From assembly GCA_963575745.1 (NCBI GenBank), contig CAUYUJ010015960.1, positions 763,171 through 827,170 on the forward strand: a DNA stretch of 64,000 nucleotides, written 5' to 3'. The position numbers and the translations under genes were made by a program. The DNA is from Prorocentrum cordatum. Taxonomy: Eukaryota; Sar; Dinophyceae; Prorocentrales; Prorocentraceae. This document shows positions 1-10,552 of the stretch, one piece after another; positions within the stretch are counted from its first letter, which is position 1; every line of letters begins with the position of its first letter. The notes below the pieces were generated by a model. That model ran no database searches and had not been told where the DNA came from. It saw only the letters and a list, made by a program, of their open reading frames with translations.

Positions 1-875
1 AGTGTTGTAGTTTTGCTAGCGATTGTTATACATCCGCACACCCATGTACTCGTGGGCGGGGTGGCGACGACGGGCTGGATGTTGAGGCGGGGAAAAAGCA
101 TACCCGCATTTCTCCCCCCTGGAACGTTTGCCTTCACATCCATGTGCTTCGTATGTGCACACGCAGCGGCCCGCTGAAGGAGTATGCGGGGTGGGCAGTT
201 GCACTGGCGCTTCCACGTGGAGGCCAGCCGCTGGGAGTGTGGTGGGTCAAGCCGACGGTCGTCACTTGCTCTCGCCCCCGCTTAACATATCCGCCCTCTT
301 CCAAGCTGTTTCCCATCATTACATGTCTCTCTTCCCCAGTGCTCGGCCTGCCCCCACCACAATCCTTGGGGACGCTGGCAGTGAGCAGTGCCGGATCAAG
401 AAGTCCCGAAGTGCGGCATGTTTTTGTTTCTTCTTCCTGTTCCAGCGCCATAATGTTCAACATGCGTTCCTTGATCCCTCGGCTGGTCCATTTGGTTTTC
501 GGCATTGGGACTGGTCAGTTTGGGCAGGTGTGTTCTATGTGTCGCACATGGAATGATCGTGGTGAAAGTGGCGACCCAGCCGTCGCAAAATGGATATGGG
601 ACTACTGGGGTAATCTTCTGTCGTCGGGCAGGATGTACGCATGCTTGGTCTGTCTCCATTGCTCGTGATGAGAACTTGCCCCCACCACCAGCTTGATTTC
701 TCCTCTCCCTGCTTCCCCATTCACCCCTGCCGCCTCTCATCCTCGGCCTCCTCCTGCTCCCCCACGGCCTCCTCCCCAGCATCCCTGGCACCGTCGCCTG
801 CCGTTGGCCAAGTCCGCCCCCGGCGCACAGGGCTGGCCTCCTACAGCCCGTGGCCCTCCGGCGCAGGAGCCGCAG
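1..875. other. Unassigned sequence at left edge
   Basis: No recognisable gene. Several overlapping open frames exist on both strands, but none has a family motif or a clear compositional bias, so I do not call any as coding. Confidence 0.4.
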
Positions 876-923
876 GGGGAGGAGGAGTAAGAGGAGGAGG
901 AGGAGGAGGAGGAGGAGGAGGAC
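876..923 (+). repeat. (GGA)n microsatellite
   Basis: Purine-strand trinucleotide array of about 48 bp. Frames through it give only poly-Gly, poly-Glu or poly-Arg shadows. Confidence 0.9.
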
Positions 924-1496
924 CATGCGAATCTGGGATTGCATTCTTGACGCTTGTCTCGCACGTGTGCATCCGTGTTACTTGATGGTTCAGAGGGCCT
1001 TTGGGCTGAAGGCATCAGCGGAAAGTCATCAGCAGCATACGCAGCATCGTATTCAGGTCGCATGTTCACATCGGCAGCGGAGCAGTTCGACCTGCGGACT
1101 GCGCAAGCTCGATAGCCGAGCCCATCAGGATCGTCCGCTACGTTCAGCACTGGGGAGATGTTGCCCAAACGGGAGGCAGAGAGGAAAGATAGGTTTTGCT
1201 ACAGAAGAACAAAACACAAAAGGTTTCGTGAAGCCGCCCACATACGAACCCCAGAATTAGTATGAGAGATTCGTTGCGCCACGTCCAGGTGTGGAAAATT
1301 CGCACCAGAGTGCCGGCACATAAGCAAACAGCACAGTCGCATGGAGAAGGCAAAGGTGACGCGTGCGCACATGAAAAAGGTTTATATCCGAACACGTTGG
1401 CGATTGACCCTTAGGATGGATACGGAGTTCACATATTGTTATCTGTGTTGGTTGGGACGTGCGGTGCCAAGAATGTGATGGAACTGGAATCTTAGT
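924..1496. other. Unassigned sequence upstream of copia-like relic
   Basis: No motif recognised. It may include the 5' end of the copia-like element that follows, but I find no matching long terminal repeat on the other side. Confidence 0.3.
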
Positions 1497-1892
1497 TTGG
1501 AATCATCTTCACCAGCGTGCGTGGAGGCTGTGGAGAAAAGGGAGAAGCTACACCAACAGGTTCGACACCCAGGTTTCGAGGCTCAACAAGGTAGAAGGTA
1601 CGTTCTCCAGCGAGGCTTCGGTATGGCGGTTCACGTGGTGGAATGGTTTACCACGATCGAGAGTCTGGAGTCTTGCACGACAATCAAAACACGCATGAGT
1701 TCAAGCAGTTGATGACGTGAATAGTCTCGCACGTCAAGGATGCCATAAGTTTTAGAACGTATCATCCCCATAACGTTGACAGGGCCTCCGTCCAGACCTT
1801 CAGCACGACTTCGACGCTGAGAGTCTCAGATGGCAGATGACGATATCATAGAAGGGGGGGCCCACGACGCGCCAGGGGCATAATAATATGTT

Positions 1893-2249
1893 GAAGACTA
1901 CCACTATGAATTTTTGGAGGAGGAGACGGAGGCCGTCATCGAAGTGTTCAAATGGTAAAAGAAGCTCGCCAGGACCCACGAGGGTTCTATCACCGTCATC
2001 GGCTACCTGGAAGTGCCAAGGGTCGCCATTGAAAGGGCCGACGGACAAAAAAGGTGGAGCAGCGGCGAGGGAGAGGGTTGCGAACACGCCGCAAACATTA
2101 AAGTTCGCGCTCTCTGCGCCATGCGTCATCGACTTGGACATTGGAATGGATATACAGAGTGCCCTGGAGCTCCCAAGCCAGCTAGTTCTCATCGCTGGCA
2201 ACGAGACAGGACGAGGCAGAGGCAGCCTGCTGATATTTTACAAGCGTGA
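1893..2249 (+). pseudogene. Gag-like fragment with degenerate CCHC zinc knuckle
   Basis: The frame opens with an acidic stretch (EDYHYEFLEEETEAVIEVF), meets a TAA near 1938, then runs on to a cysteine/histidine cluster, CAMRHRLGHWNGYTECPG. In copia gag proteins a CX2CX4HXnC knuckle binds element RNA. Here the second cysteine is replaced by Arg, while the GHW core and final Cys-Pro-Gly remain. The frame ends at a stop at 2247-2249. In a functional element the product would package the transcript in virus-like particles. This copy is broken by the internal stop and the lost zinc ligand. Confidence 0.55.
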
Positions 2250-4430
2250 GCTGGACCGACCGGGAGCAGCACATTTCATCGCAGAGCTTCTTCGTCCAAC
2301 CGTCCTATGCAAATTTGATGGCCGCAAACGTGGTCACGGTTTCGAGAGAGAAGCACTTGCAGCAGTGCGGTGGCGATGCGCTGCCAGATTCGCGCTGCGC
2401 CAGATGCGCGACGACATCGAGCATATTTTGGCTATGTTGGGCTCGAGGCCCATCGGGCTCAATAGTATGACTCGCGTCGGTTTGGGGATGACAAACACAT
2501 TCACAGCGCTATCGCCGCTCTCTCCCCCTCGTCGATCGCGGGCAGGCACGCCGCCCCGATGGTCGCGATCTCGCCGCGCCTGCAGCCAGGGCCATCGTCG
2601 CAGCGGGCGCCGGGGCAGCTTGGCGCAGCGCGTCGCGACGGCGACGTGCTGGGCGAGAGCAGCATGGCGTTGTTCCAGATTTATCAGAGGCGCCGCTGGG
2701 CTACCCCGCGACCGCGCGCCCGAGTTTGGGCGGCCTAGAGTTCGACCGCGCCCGCCTTGTCGCCGTGGCTCCAGGCGCGAGCCCCAGCCTGACAGAGATC
2801 AATCAGACTGCTGTTGCCGCTGCAGCGACGGCGGTCGCAGACGTCGAGGAACAACGACGCGATCGCCCGCCGTCGTTCCTCGCAGATCGCGCGATGCCAG
2901 CAGGCGATCGCGAGCGACTGCCAGCAGAGCGACTCGAACGCGTGCCCCGTCGCGATCGACTACCAGTCGGGCGATCTGGATCAGCGGCCAAAGTTGCGCG
3001 GGCATCGCCCGCCCCAAGAAGCCGGAAAACGGCGCGCCTCGAGCCGCGCAGCAAGCAGATCGACCCGAATCCTTGCTCTCATGCTGAAGTCAAGCCCCCG
3101 CCAGCAGCGGCGCCCGACCATTGACCTGGAGGCGCCGTTCGAGCTCAAGATGCGGCGCCACCTGTCCCTGAACCAGATTGCCGGGGCTGGGGCATAGTGG
3201 GCCTTCAGCGCAGGATAGTCGCGCGGACTTCGTTCGACAACGCGTCGCGACGCATCGGGGCCCAGGGGGCAAGCTGGGGCCCAGGTGGGAGAGCAAGCCG
3301 AGCCTTATTCTCGCAGCCACTACTGCATAGTTGACGACCCCGCGGGCCAGCGCAGCAGCGCCATCTCGACTTTCGCGACGATGCTCGGAGGCGCCAGGGC
3401 GCAAAGGGACTGGAAGGCCGATCAGAAGACCAGATGCATCTCTACCGAAGGGCAGTCGAGGCGCACTGGGAGAAACGGGGGAATTTCGGCGCGGTGGACA
3501 TCGCGCCCCTCGCGCAATCCGAACCAGCACCGCAGATCCACGACAGGAATCGGTTCTCTCCCTCAATTCGCGCCCAGGGGCAAGAGCGCCAGCGCGAGAG
3601 CACCGAAATCGACTCAGGGCCCATCGCGGCGAAAGCACGGGCGCGTGCTGGAGGACATCGAGATCCCGGTTTTCAGGTCGGAGCGCTCAGACCCGACGCG
3701 CCGAGGACAAGCTCACCGTCATTTGCCATCGCGGGCGCGCGCCAAGGCTGGGGCCCGACATGCGCCGACGTCACGCCAGCACGCATGCCAGGAGACGAGC
3801 GACGGAGGAACCGCCGCGAGGCCTTCCTGGCTCGCCAGGTACTTCGAGCGGCGGGGGGGCCGTCGGCCTTGAGACGACCCCCAGGCAATGGCGGGCCACG
3901 CTCAAGACCGCAGTTCACATGGAACAGCTGTTGGAATCGGGTGGGCAATTTTTCCAGTTGAAGCAGAGTCTGGCTGATCCTGCGTTGCTCGCTGGCTGCG
4001 GCAAGGGCGTTGTTCCATTGCAGGTGATCGCGCGCGCGCAAGTCGATAACCTACTCACTGCAGCCAGACACTGTTCACTCTTACCGGCAAGGGCTAGCGC
4101 TCACCTTCTGCGCCAAAGGATGCGATGGTCAAGCCTCGCGATTCAATCTAACGTTGCCAAAGGGTGATTGTTGAGTACTGGGGGGGGGGGGGGGGGGCTT
4201 CGGAGATTCCTAGGGGTCCCCAGCGCGCCTTCCACGCCAGGTTGCAAACGTGGAGGTAGCCGAGAATCGGAGTCTGTTTGGGAGTGTCGGCTGGCTCTTA
4301 TTCTGGGACGCGCCCCGACTTATCAGCTTGAGTGCCTATGGCGCGGGAAGTTCAGAACTCCCCCGCCGTCGCAGACCCCATCGAGGCGAATCGCTTCGCG
4401 CCCGAGGCCTGCCAGTAGAACGGCGCGGGC
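2250..4430. other. Interior of copia-like relic, no domain recognised
   Basis: Expected position of protease, integrase and RT, but no catalytic motif could be read in any frame. Several arginine- and alanine-rich open frames on both strands look like GC-driven shadows. An 18-base G run lies at 4180-4197. Confidence 0.35.
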
Positions 4431-5135
4431 ATGTTCACCCCCAGCATGAAGGGCGACCCGAGCATCCGAGTGTTTCACTCTGTTTCGCGCGCCATCGTGT
4501 GCGAGCCTTTCGACGCGGTCGCTGGCGCAGCCTTGTGGGTCGCACGTCGGGCAATATCATCATGTGTTCCGGACGCGTCCAGGCGATTCGACGCCATACG
4601 CCAAGCAGGATGATTGAGCTACGCTGCCCGGAGGAAGCTCCTGGACAACGGCGGAGGGACAGTTGCTCTCGTGGGCAAGAGGTCCGCTGCCATCTGGCGG
4701 ATTTACCGCAGCACGCTCGCCTCCGAGACTATGGGTGTTGCGGGCGCCCGCATAGCCGCCAAAGTGATCAGAGCATAGATTCTGAATCTGCCGAATTGGA
4801 GATTTGCTTCGAACCACAACGACACGAGTTTGTATTCAATCATATGTGTTCCCAGTTGTGATTCATTGTACGACACCGTACCTCGTAATGAAGTTGGCAA
4901 GCTATCTTCTGAACGACGTTTGCTTGTAGATGTGATGGGATATCGCGAGCTTTTGGGATATGGGCTGGACAGGGAGACGGCAGCAGCAGAGAGAGTCAGA
5001 CTTCCGTTGTCGTGGTGCCCGGCCAAGCGTGTGTTCGCTGACGCTCTCACCAGGACCAGGCGGTACACAGGTACGAGCAGCTATGAACAGCAGGCTGTCG
5101 ATGTTTCGTCACGATTTGCCCGCCGAAATTCATGA
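4431..5135 (+). pseudogene. Copia-type RNase H domain, two in-frame stops
   Basis: One frame, broken by stops near 4611 and 4776, carries the features of the RNase H domain that ends copia polyproteins. These are an Asp-Ala-Ser motif in a CVPDASRRFDAIRQAG stretch, then VALVGKRSAAIWRIYRSTLASETMG with the conserved S-T-L-A-x-E signature (4710-4727). CDSLYDTV follows, and then a C-terminal segment LPLSWCPAKRVFADALTRTRR resembling the family's W-V-P-x-x-x-x-x-A-D-x-L-T-K ending. The domain degrades RNA in RNA-DNA hybrids during reverse transcription. The two stops make this copy inactive. The frame ends at a TGA, where the polyprotein would normally stop. Confidence 0.7.
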
Positions 5136-5316
5136 TGACAGCGGTTCCTTGGTAACCTCATGAGCCACGAGCTTGGGGACATGGATTCGGTCGTGACCGC
5201 CCCATTTAATATCACGCGAACTTTCGCGCACACCCGCGCCAAGCACGCCTTTTCTGTTGTTCGCTTCGCTTGCTCCGTTCAGGCAGTCTACGATATCATC
5301 CAAGCGTGAAGGGGGT

Positions 5317-5520
5317 GAGTTGGGGAAGGAGGGGGAGGAGGACGATTAGGAAGGGGAAGGGGAGGAGGGGTGGAGGGATGGGGGAGGAGGAGGAGGAGGA
5401 GGAGGAGGAAGAGGAGGAGGAGGAGGAGGAGGAGAAGGAGGAAAAGGAGGAGGAGGAGAAGGAGGATACTCGAGAAGGGGAAGAGGAGGGGAAGGAGGAG
5501 GAAAAGGAGGAGGAGGCGGA
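5317..5520 (+). repeat. GGA/GGGGA-rich array
   Basis: Imperfect purine-rich array with GGA, GGAGAA and GGGA variants. The flanks 5164-5316 hold nothing recognisable. Confidence 0.85.
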
Positions 5521-6534
5521 GCCCGTGGGGGCTGGCGGACCGACTGGCTCGCTTATCCTGTCCTAGCTTGCAGTCTGCGCCCCTTCCACCTTGCTGCACT
5601 GTCCGCCCCTTTTTGTCTCGCCTTGACTTTCAGTTTGGGTAACGACTTCTTTGCACTCTTATCGACCGACCGACCGACCGAGGGTGAGGGGGAGGGGATT
5701 CTCATGGGGAGGGCGATTGGAAGAGAAGGGGGGAGGCGGACGTGGATGGGGCGAGGAGGAGAGAAGAGGCATCAGCGGCTCTTCAAAAGCCCTAGTGCGA
5801 GCAGTTTCCTGTCGACCCGTGCGCCCACAGGAGCTGGCCACGCAGGATTTCGCGTCGCTGCAGAGCTCCATCGGCGCCCTCAGGCTCTCGGTGTCGCACC
5901 GGAAGGAGCTGAAGGCTCTAGCGTTTCTTTCTCCCTTCTCCCGTCTCCCACCCGCTCACCCTCTCCCTCCAGTCCCTTCCATCCTTGTGGCACAGCGCGC
6001 GACCGAACGTCACGCAGCAACCCCGTTCCAGTATGCTGCGTCATTCGTGTTGGTTCTCCTGGTGTTGCTGGTGTGGGTGCAGGAGCGGGGTGTCGCGATG
6101 GTGTCACGATGGTATCCCTGTTGCACCGCGGTTGTGGCGCGTTAGTGTCACAGTTGTGTCGTGTAGGCGTTCCGATGTATTCACGATGGCGTTGTAATGA
6201 TTGCGCCAATCGATTAATGTCCACTCACGCTTCAGGATTCTATGATTGTGTCTTCATTGAGGCCCGAATGGTTAATCGACTCTGTCCCGATGGCGACACG
6301 ACCGTTGGACAGTATGAGCATCGACTCGATTGTAAGGATGCGTGCGTATCCCAAATATACCCGTGCATGCGTGCAGTGCACTCCCATATTTAGCCGCTAT
6401 CGGCGTTGCATGTGAGGCTGCTTGGAAGACCAAGGGCATCCTCACCGTGCATCCTCGTGAACAGATCGTGTGAACGAGCGCGGATCCTACGAGAGCCAAG
6501 AGCTGGTTGCATAGAAACCACATGTTAGCCAAAC
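5521..6534. other. Unassigned region
   Basis: No gene recognised. Contains a short ACCG repeat near 5661-5681 and a stretch (6080-6200) with loosely repeated GTGTCACGATGG-like words. Confidence 0.35.
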
Positions 6535-6726
6535 TCGGAAGCCGGGCAAGGGCTGCTAAATCCGTGGCTGCTAAAATCGACCTCCGGGAAGTTGTCTTCG
6601 TCCTTCCGGGAAGAAGCCCGTTGACTGTTTCGCGTGCCGCCGCCTCATTCCGGGAAGTTGTTTTTTATTCTTCCGGGAGGGCCGTTTTAGCAGCCACGGT
6701 TTTTGCAGCCCTCGCCCAGCTTTCGA
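6535..6726 (-). mobile_element. Family B inverted-repeat element (copy B1)
   Basis: A 192-bp element whose ends are inverted repeats of about 57 bp: one end begins TCGGAAGCCGGGCAAGGGC, and the other reads back almost the same. Both arms contain GGGCTGCTAAA, a CCGTGG block and a CCTCCGGGAAG-like block. It is flanked by the 5-bp direct repeat CAAAC (6530-6534 and 6727-6731). A second copy in the opposite orientation lies at 47470-47657. It encodes nothing evident, so it is MITE-like. Confidence 0.85.
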
Positions 6727-8583
6727 CAAACGCGGCGCACCCACCACACACCGACCAGCCATAATTGGGGGAGCTGTGGCCCTTACCCCCTGGGGGACCC
6801 CCATCGCATCGACGACCTCTCGAGAGGGGTGCCGAGGGGCAAGGGGCACGGCTCCCCCGGTTGTGGCTGGCCTGACGCGCTCACTTTTCCTTGGCAGCCG
6901 CGGCCTCGCGCGCAGCGCCGAGGCGGAGCAAGCAGAGCAGCCGGCACCGAGCCGGCGCGCGCGGCCGGGCACTCGAGACGCGAGATCGCGCCAGATCGAC
7001 CGCGCTTGTCCACTCGGCCGAGGTGGGGACCAAGAACATGCGGGCCGGACGAAAGGGGGGGAGGAGGAGGAGGAGGGGGAGGGAGAGGAGGAGGAGGAGG
7101 AGGAGGAGAAGGAGGCGGAGGAGGAGGAGGATGAGGAGGAGGAGGAAGACCTCCAGGAAGACCTCCAGGAAGACCTCCAGGAGAAGAAGGAGGAGGAGGA
7201 GGAGGAAGACCTCCAACAAGAAGACCTCCAGGAAGGCCCGAGGAGGTCCTCCAGGAAGGCCCGGGGGTACGAGATCTGCTGCATGCAGCTGGATTCGGCC
7301 CCGCCGCCGGGCCCACTCCTCGATACATGGGCGCCTCCCGGCGCCGGGAGGCGCCGGGAAAAGCAGCACGAGCTGATTCTCAAGGCCCCCCTCCTGCAGA
7401 CCCGGGGTGCGAACTCCTGGCTGGGAGCTGTGCCAGGAAAACAGTGACCTTGGTCGTCCTTGCAGAGACCAGGGTCCCATCCGGTGTCCTCGCCGTCCTC
7501 TGCGGAAGGGCCGAAAGCGAATGCCCAGTCCTTCCAGAGAGGAGCGGCCTGCGCAGCGCGGGGAGCGTCGACCGCAACCACGGCCGAGACGCGATCGAGG
7601 AGACTCTCGCGGAAGAACCAGTCGCTCGCGCTCGCGGGGGAGATTTCCTCGGGACTGGCGAGGGCCCGCTGCTTGGGCGGAGGGGCCATGTCGGAGGCGT
7701 TGCGGATCCCACCAGGCCGCAGGGGGGCGTGTGAGGGGCTGGCACCGATGGCGCCTGCAGCGTGGGGAAATCCACCACGCTCGGGGGCGGGCGACTCGGA
7801 GTGGCGCGGCGCGCTTGGGACGGCACTCGGCAGGGGAAGATTGGCGTTGCTTGGGCGCCCGCGCGCGTAGACTGGGAGCTCCGCGTGGGCTTCGGGAAGC
7901 GACGTTTTCCAGCCGGAGCCAGGCTCGCGCGCGGGCGTGGGGCGTGCGGGCGCGAGGCAGAGTGAGGCATGACCGTGGCCCTTGTGAAACGATGGCGCCC
8001 CCGTCAAGTCGGCAAGGGGTAGGGGTCCGCAGTCCCAGGCTCGGTTGCCCTTGCCCCAGTTCACATCGTCGGTGGCCCGCCAGCAGTGGGCAGACTCCTG
8101 TGGTCTGGGCGGGTGCCGGGCGGGTGGAGGGATCCCCGCTGGCCGAGGCACCCGGCCCGTTCCGTGGACCCTTGCGGAGATTGTCGTTTTGGTCGCTTCA
8201 GGGCCCAGGTCGTTCAGGATTCTTCTTCGTGGCCTCGGGGTCTTGAGGTAGCGGCTGATGGCAGGGCCGTGATTTGCCTCATCTGCAGCCACCTCGGATG
8301 TTCGTTGTCGCCAGCACCGTGGCATCATCACCACCATCATCAGCGCCACTGTATCACCATCCGCGCTTCCCTTCGACGAGTGCACTTCTGCACGCTGCGC
8401 ACTCGGCCAGCGGCGCCGACCCGCCGCGGCCTGCAGCTTTTTGCCCAACAAGCGTTGAGCAGCGCGCGCCCCATCCAGGTAGCGCAACATGTGTTTCCAA
8501 ACCATGCCAGGATCCCAGCCCAACGCCGCGCTCCCAATTTGACTCTGGAGAAAACGTCCAGGAGCGAGGAACTTACAGAACAA
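6571..8583 (-). CDS. Uncharacterised open frame behind SL-like sequence
   Basis: A 670-codon frame on the minus strand begins (TTG; first ATG further in) directly after a 20/22 spliced-leader match. The N-terminal part (to about 7.4 kb) has a mixed composition, including WKHMLRYLDGARAAQRLLG, and could be real coding sequence. The C-terminal half crosses a GGA array (poly-Ser) and the D2 and B1 inverted-repeat elements, so it is not credible as one protein. No family recognised. It could be the 5' part of a retroposed transcript or a retroelement ORF. The long open length is partly a GC effect. Confidence 0.25.
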   Translation of the reverse strand: MFCKFLAPGRFLQSQIGSAALGWDPGMVWKHMLRYLDGARAAQRLLGKKLQAAAGRRRWPSAQRAEVHSSKGSADGDTVALMMVVMMPRCWRQRTSEVAADEANHGPAISRYLKTPRPRRRILNDLGPEATKTTISARVHGTGRVPRPAGIPPPARHPPRPQESAHCWRATDDVNWGKGNRAWDCGPLPLADLTGAPSFHKGHGHASLCLAPARPTPAREPGSGWKTSLPEAHAELPVYARGRPSNANLPLPSAVPSAPRHSESPAPERGGFPHAAGAIGASPSHAPLRPGGIRNASDMAPPPKQRALASPEEISPASASDWFFRESLLDRVSAVVAVDAPRAAQAAPLWKDWAFAFGPSAEDGEDTGWDPGLCKDDQGHCFPGTAPSQEFAPRVCRRGALRISSCCFSRRLPAPGGAHVSRSGPGGGAESSCMQQISYPRAFLEDLLGPSWRSSCWRSSSSSSSFFSWRSSWRSSWRSSSSSSSSSSSASFSSSSSSSSPSPSSSSSPPFVRPACSWSPPRPSGQARSIWRDLASRVPGRARRLGAGCSACSASALRARPRLPRKSERVRPATTGGAVPLAPRHPSREVVDAMGVPQGVRATAPPIMAGRCVVGAPRLSKAGRGLQKPWLLKRPSRKNKKQLPGMRRRHAKQSTGFFPEGRRQLPGGRF
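7060..7146 (+). repeat. (GGA)n array inside element D2
   Basis: Purine trinucleotide array that begins in the G-run of the left terminal repeat, so it probably expanded from it. Confidence 0.85.
7147..7262 (+). repeat. 12-bp minisatellite GAAGACCTCCAG
   Basis: About six copies of a GAAGACCTCCAG unit, interrupted by a short GGA tract, lie between the GGA array and the D core. They encode EDLQ-type repeats in one frame, but nothing suggests translation. Confidence 0.8.
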
Positions 8584-8604
8584 CCTGAGCCGAAATGGCT
8601 ACGG
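8583..8604 (-). other. Degenerate spliced-leader relic (minus strand)
   Basis: Read on the minus strand this is TCCGTAGCCATTTCGGCTC followed by AGG, which differs from the 22-nt dinoflagellate spliced leader at two positions. SL sequences are added to mRNA 5' ends by trans-splicing. A genomic copy next to an open frame is the usual sign of a transcript copied back into the genome. Confidence 0.65.
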
Positions 8605-8905
8605 AGGAGGAGGAGGACGACGACGATGACGAGGGCGAGGAACAGAGGAGGAGGGAGGGGTCGGCGAGGGATGGAAGGAGCATGAGCAAGGAGAAGCAAT
8701 CGGATCGTGAGGAGGAGGTGGAGGAGGAGGAACAGCAGCAGCGGGAAGACGACCACGCAGGCCACGACGACCACGACGACCACGACGACCACGAACCACG
8801 ACAACGAACGCGAGCCACGAACACGACGACCACGGCGACCACGGCGGTGGACGACGACGGCCATGACGTTGACCACCGCCACCACCATCGCTACCTCCAG
8901 TAGCA
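8605..8905 (+). repeat. GGA tract followed by ACGACC repeats
   Basis: GGA-rich start, then a CCACGACGA/ACGACC-type array at about 8745-8880. Frames through it are Asp/His/Thr repeats. Confidence 0.8.
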
Positions 8906-9069
8906 GCAGCCAGGGCCTGGCGTCTGGCGCGGAGGCCCCCCCCGCGGGCGTCCAGTTCAAGGGCACCTCCGGCTACAGCGCCCAGGGAGACCAGATTGAG
9001 GCCGAACCGCGGGGGGGAACGCGCAGCCCCTGCTGAGAGATGGAGAGGACGAGAAACAAATGGGAGTCC

Positions 9070-9410
9070 CACCGGGGGGGAGGGGAGGAGCGGAGGATGG
9101 GAGGAGAGGAACGAGGAGGGACGGAGGGAGGAGAGGGAGGAGAAGAGGAGGAGAAGAGGAGGAGAAGAGGAGGAGGAGGAGGAGAAGGAGGAGGAGGAGG
9201 AGGAGAAGAAGGATGAGGAGGGGGAAAAGGTGGGGGAAGAAGAGGGGAGAAGGACCGGCTTGCCTGCTCTGCTGGTTGGCCATCTTGAGGAGGAGCGCCA
9301 GCTTCGGCCCAAGTACCTGCAGGGAGGGGAGGGGGCAGAGGAGGAGGAGGGGGAGGAGGAGGGGGAGGAGGAGGAGGAGGAGGAGGAGGAGGAGGAGGAG
9401 GAGGAGGCGC
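9070..9410 (+). repeat. Two GGA arrays flanking a short unique segment
   Basis: GGA-rich tracts at 9070-9235 and 9327-9408 enclose about 90 bp of non-repetitive sequence. Confidence 0.85.
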
Positions 9411-10435
9411 GACCACGGCAGCGCCAACCAAAGGCTTAACGGCTGACTTGAAAACGGGCTTTCCATGGATGTTTTCCAGGTTTTGGAATCAATCTCGGGC
9501 CAGGTGGCAAGCTTATCGTGAGAAATCGAAGAAAACGGAACAAGAATTGTTAGTCGGAGTTTCAGCATGTATTTGCGTTTCCGTGGGCCCTCCCAAGTTT
9601 TGAGCCGCGATGTTTGCGAGTCGGTCGGCCACGTCGGTTCCAGGGGCGAGATGTTTTTCTTGGGTACGAGGTCGAAATCCCTTGATCCTCAGACGAAGTG
9701 CCAGGTCGATCGTATGGTGTATATTTCCAGGAGGGGGTATAAACATGCTGATGCGCGTGCACTCGTGGCGGTGATGGCACGCCTTTGACGCTGACGGACA
9801 GCGCACAGCCCCAGCCTTGCGTACACTGTCGTCCGGTCATACCGTCATACCCATGATGTGCATAGGTGTCGATGGCTCCCAGGCGGTCAGAGCGAATCGT
9901 GCGCAGGCACAGGTGCGGATGGACGACGGAGAGGCCGAAGTGCGTTGCAGCGGGGTGGGCGGCGGGAAGCAACACTCCTGTCTTCCCAAGCAGGTGGGCA
10001 GCGCAATCCTTCCGCCATCTAAGACAACAGTTGGTCACCGCATTCGGCGCCAGAAAGCTGGGCCGTGCATCAAGAGGCTGTCGTCATCCACGATGCCTTG
10101 TCCAGCCACGGCTGCCTCGAGGGGATTCTTATTGGGGGTAGAGTGTCAAACTTCAATACCACCCACAGTTCGCTTGCCCATATTTTCTGGGCAGGTTACT
10201 ACAGTTTCGCGGAGCGTCAAGAATTGTATTACCTGGATGAGTTCGAGAAAGACATTTGATTGCACAACGAGCCATTACGCTCTATTCCAGCAATAGGGGG
10301 TATCGATTGTGCTCCAGCCAGTTGGCCAGCAGCGGGAAATATATCATGCGGCCATTGCATAACTGCATAACGTTGACCTTGGGGGTTTTGCAAGCGCAGT
10401 AATGTACGCATCGCTGGCGAACAGTGGGTGGAGCG
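9411..10435. other. Unassigned region
   Basis: Frames of 70-160 codons exist on both strands, but no family motif is seen. Composition is closer to average than in the neighbouring arrays, so a decayed gene cannot be excluded. Confidence 0.3.
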
Positions 10436-10552
10436 AGGAGGAGGAGGAGGAGGAGGAGGAGGAGGAGGAGGAGGAGGAGGAGGAGGGGGAGGAGGAGGAG
10501 CAGGAGGAGGAGGAGGAGGAGGAGGAGGAGGAGGAGGAGGAGGGGGAGGACA
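10436..10552 (+). repeat. (GGA)n microsatellite
   Basis: Nearly pure GGA array of about 117 bp with a single CAG interruption. Confidence 0.95.

Larger units (their letters stand above)
1497..5163 (+). mobile_element. Degraded copia-like (Ty1-type) retrotransposon
   Basis: Two domains in the expected order define this relic. A gag-type zinc knuckle lies near 2.1-2.2 kb and a Ty1/copia-type RNase H near 4.4-5.1 kb, both on the plus strand in the same frame phase (starts divisible by three). A frame from 1497 (72 codons) may be an N-terminal gag piece. Protease, integrase and RT domains could not be read between them, so this part is decayed, deleted or interrupted. No flanking LTR pair was found. 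The outer ends are therefore approximate, and the link between the two domains is inferred from order, strand and spacing. Confidence 0.55.
7039..7400 (+). mobile_element. Family D inverted-repeat element, internally expanded (copy D2)
   Basis: Left end TGCGGGCCGGACGAAAGGGG matches the left terminal repeat of the complete copy at 59501-59696. The core from about 7265 (GTACGAGATCTGCTGCATGC through GAGCTGATTCTCAA) matches it over about 130 bp. Between them this copy has gained a GGA array and a 12-bp repeat. The right inverted repeat is not preserved. Confidence 0.7.
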
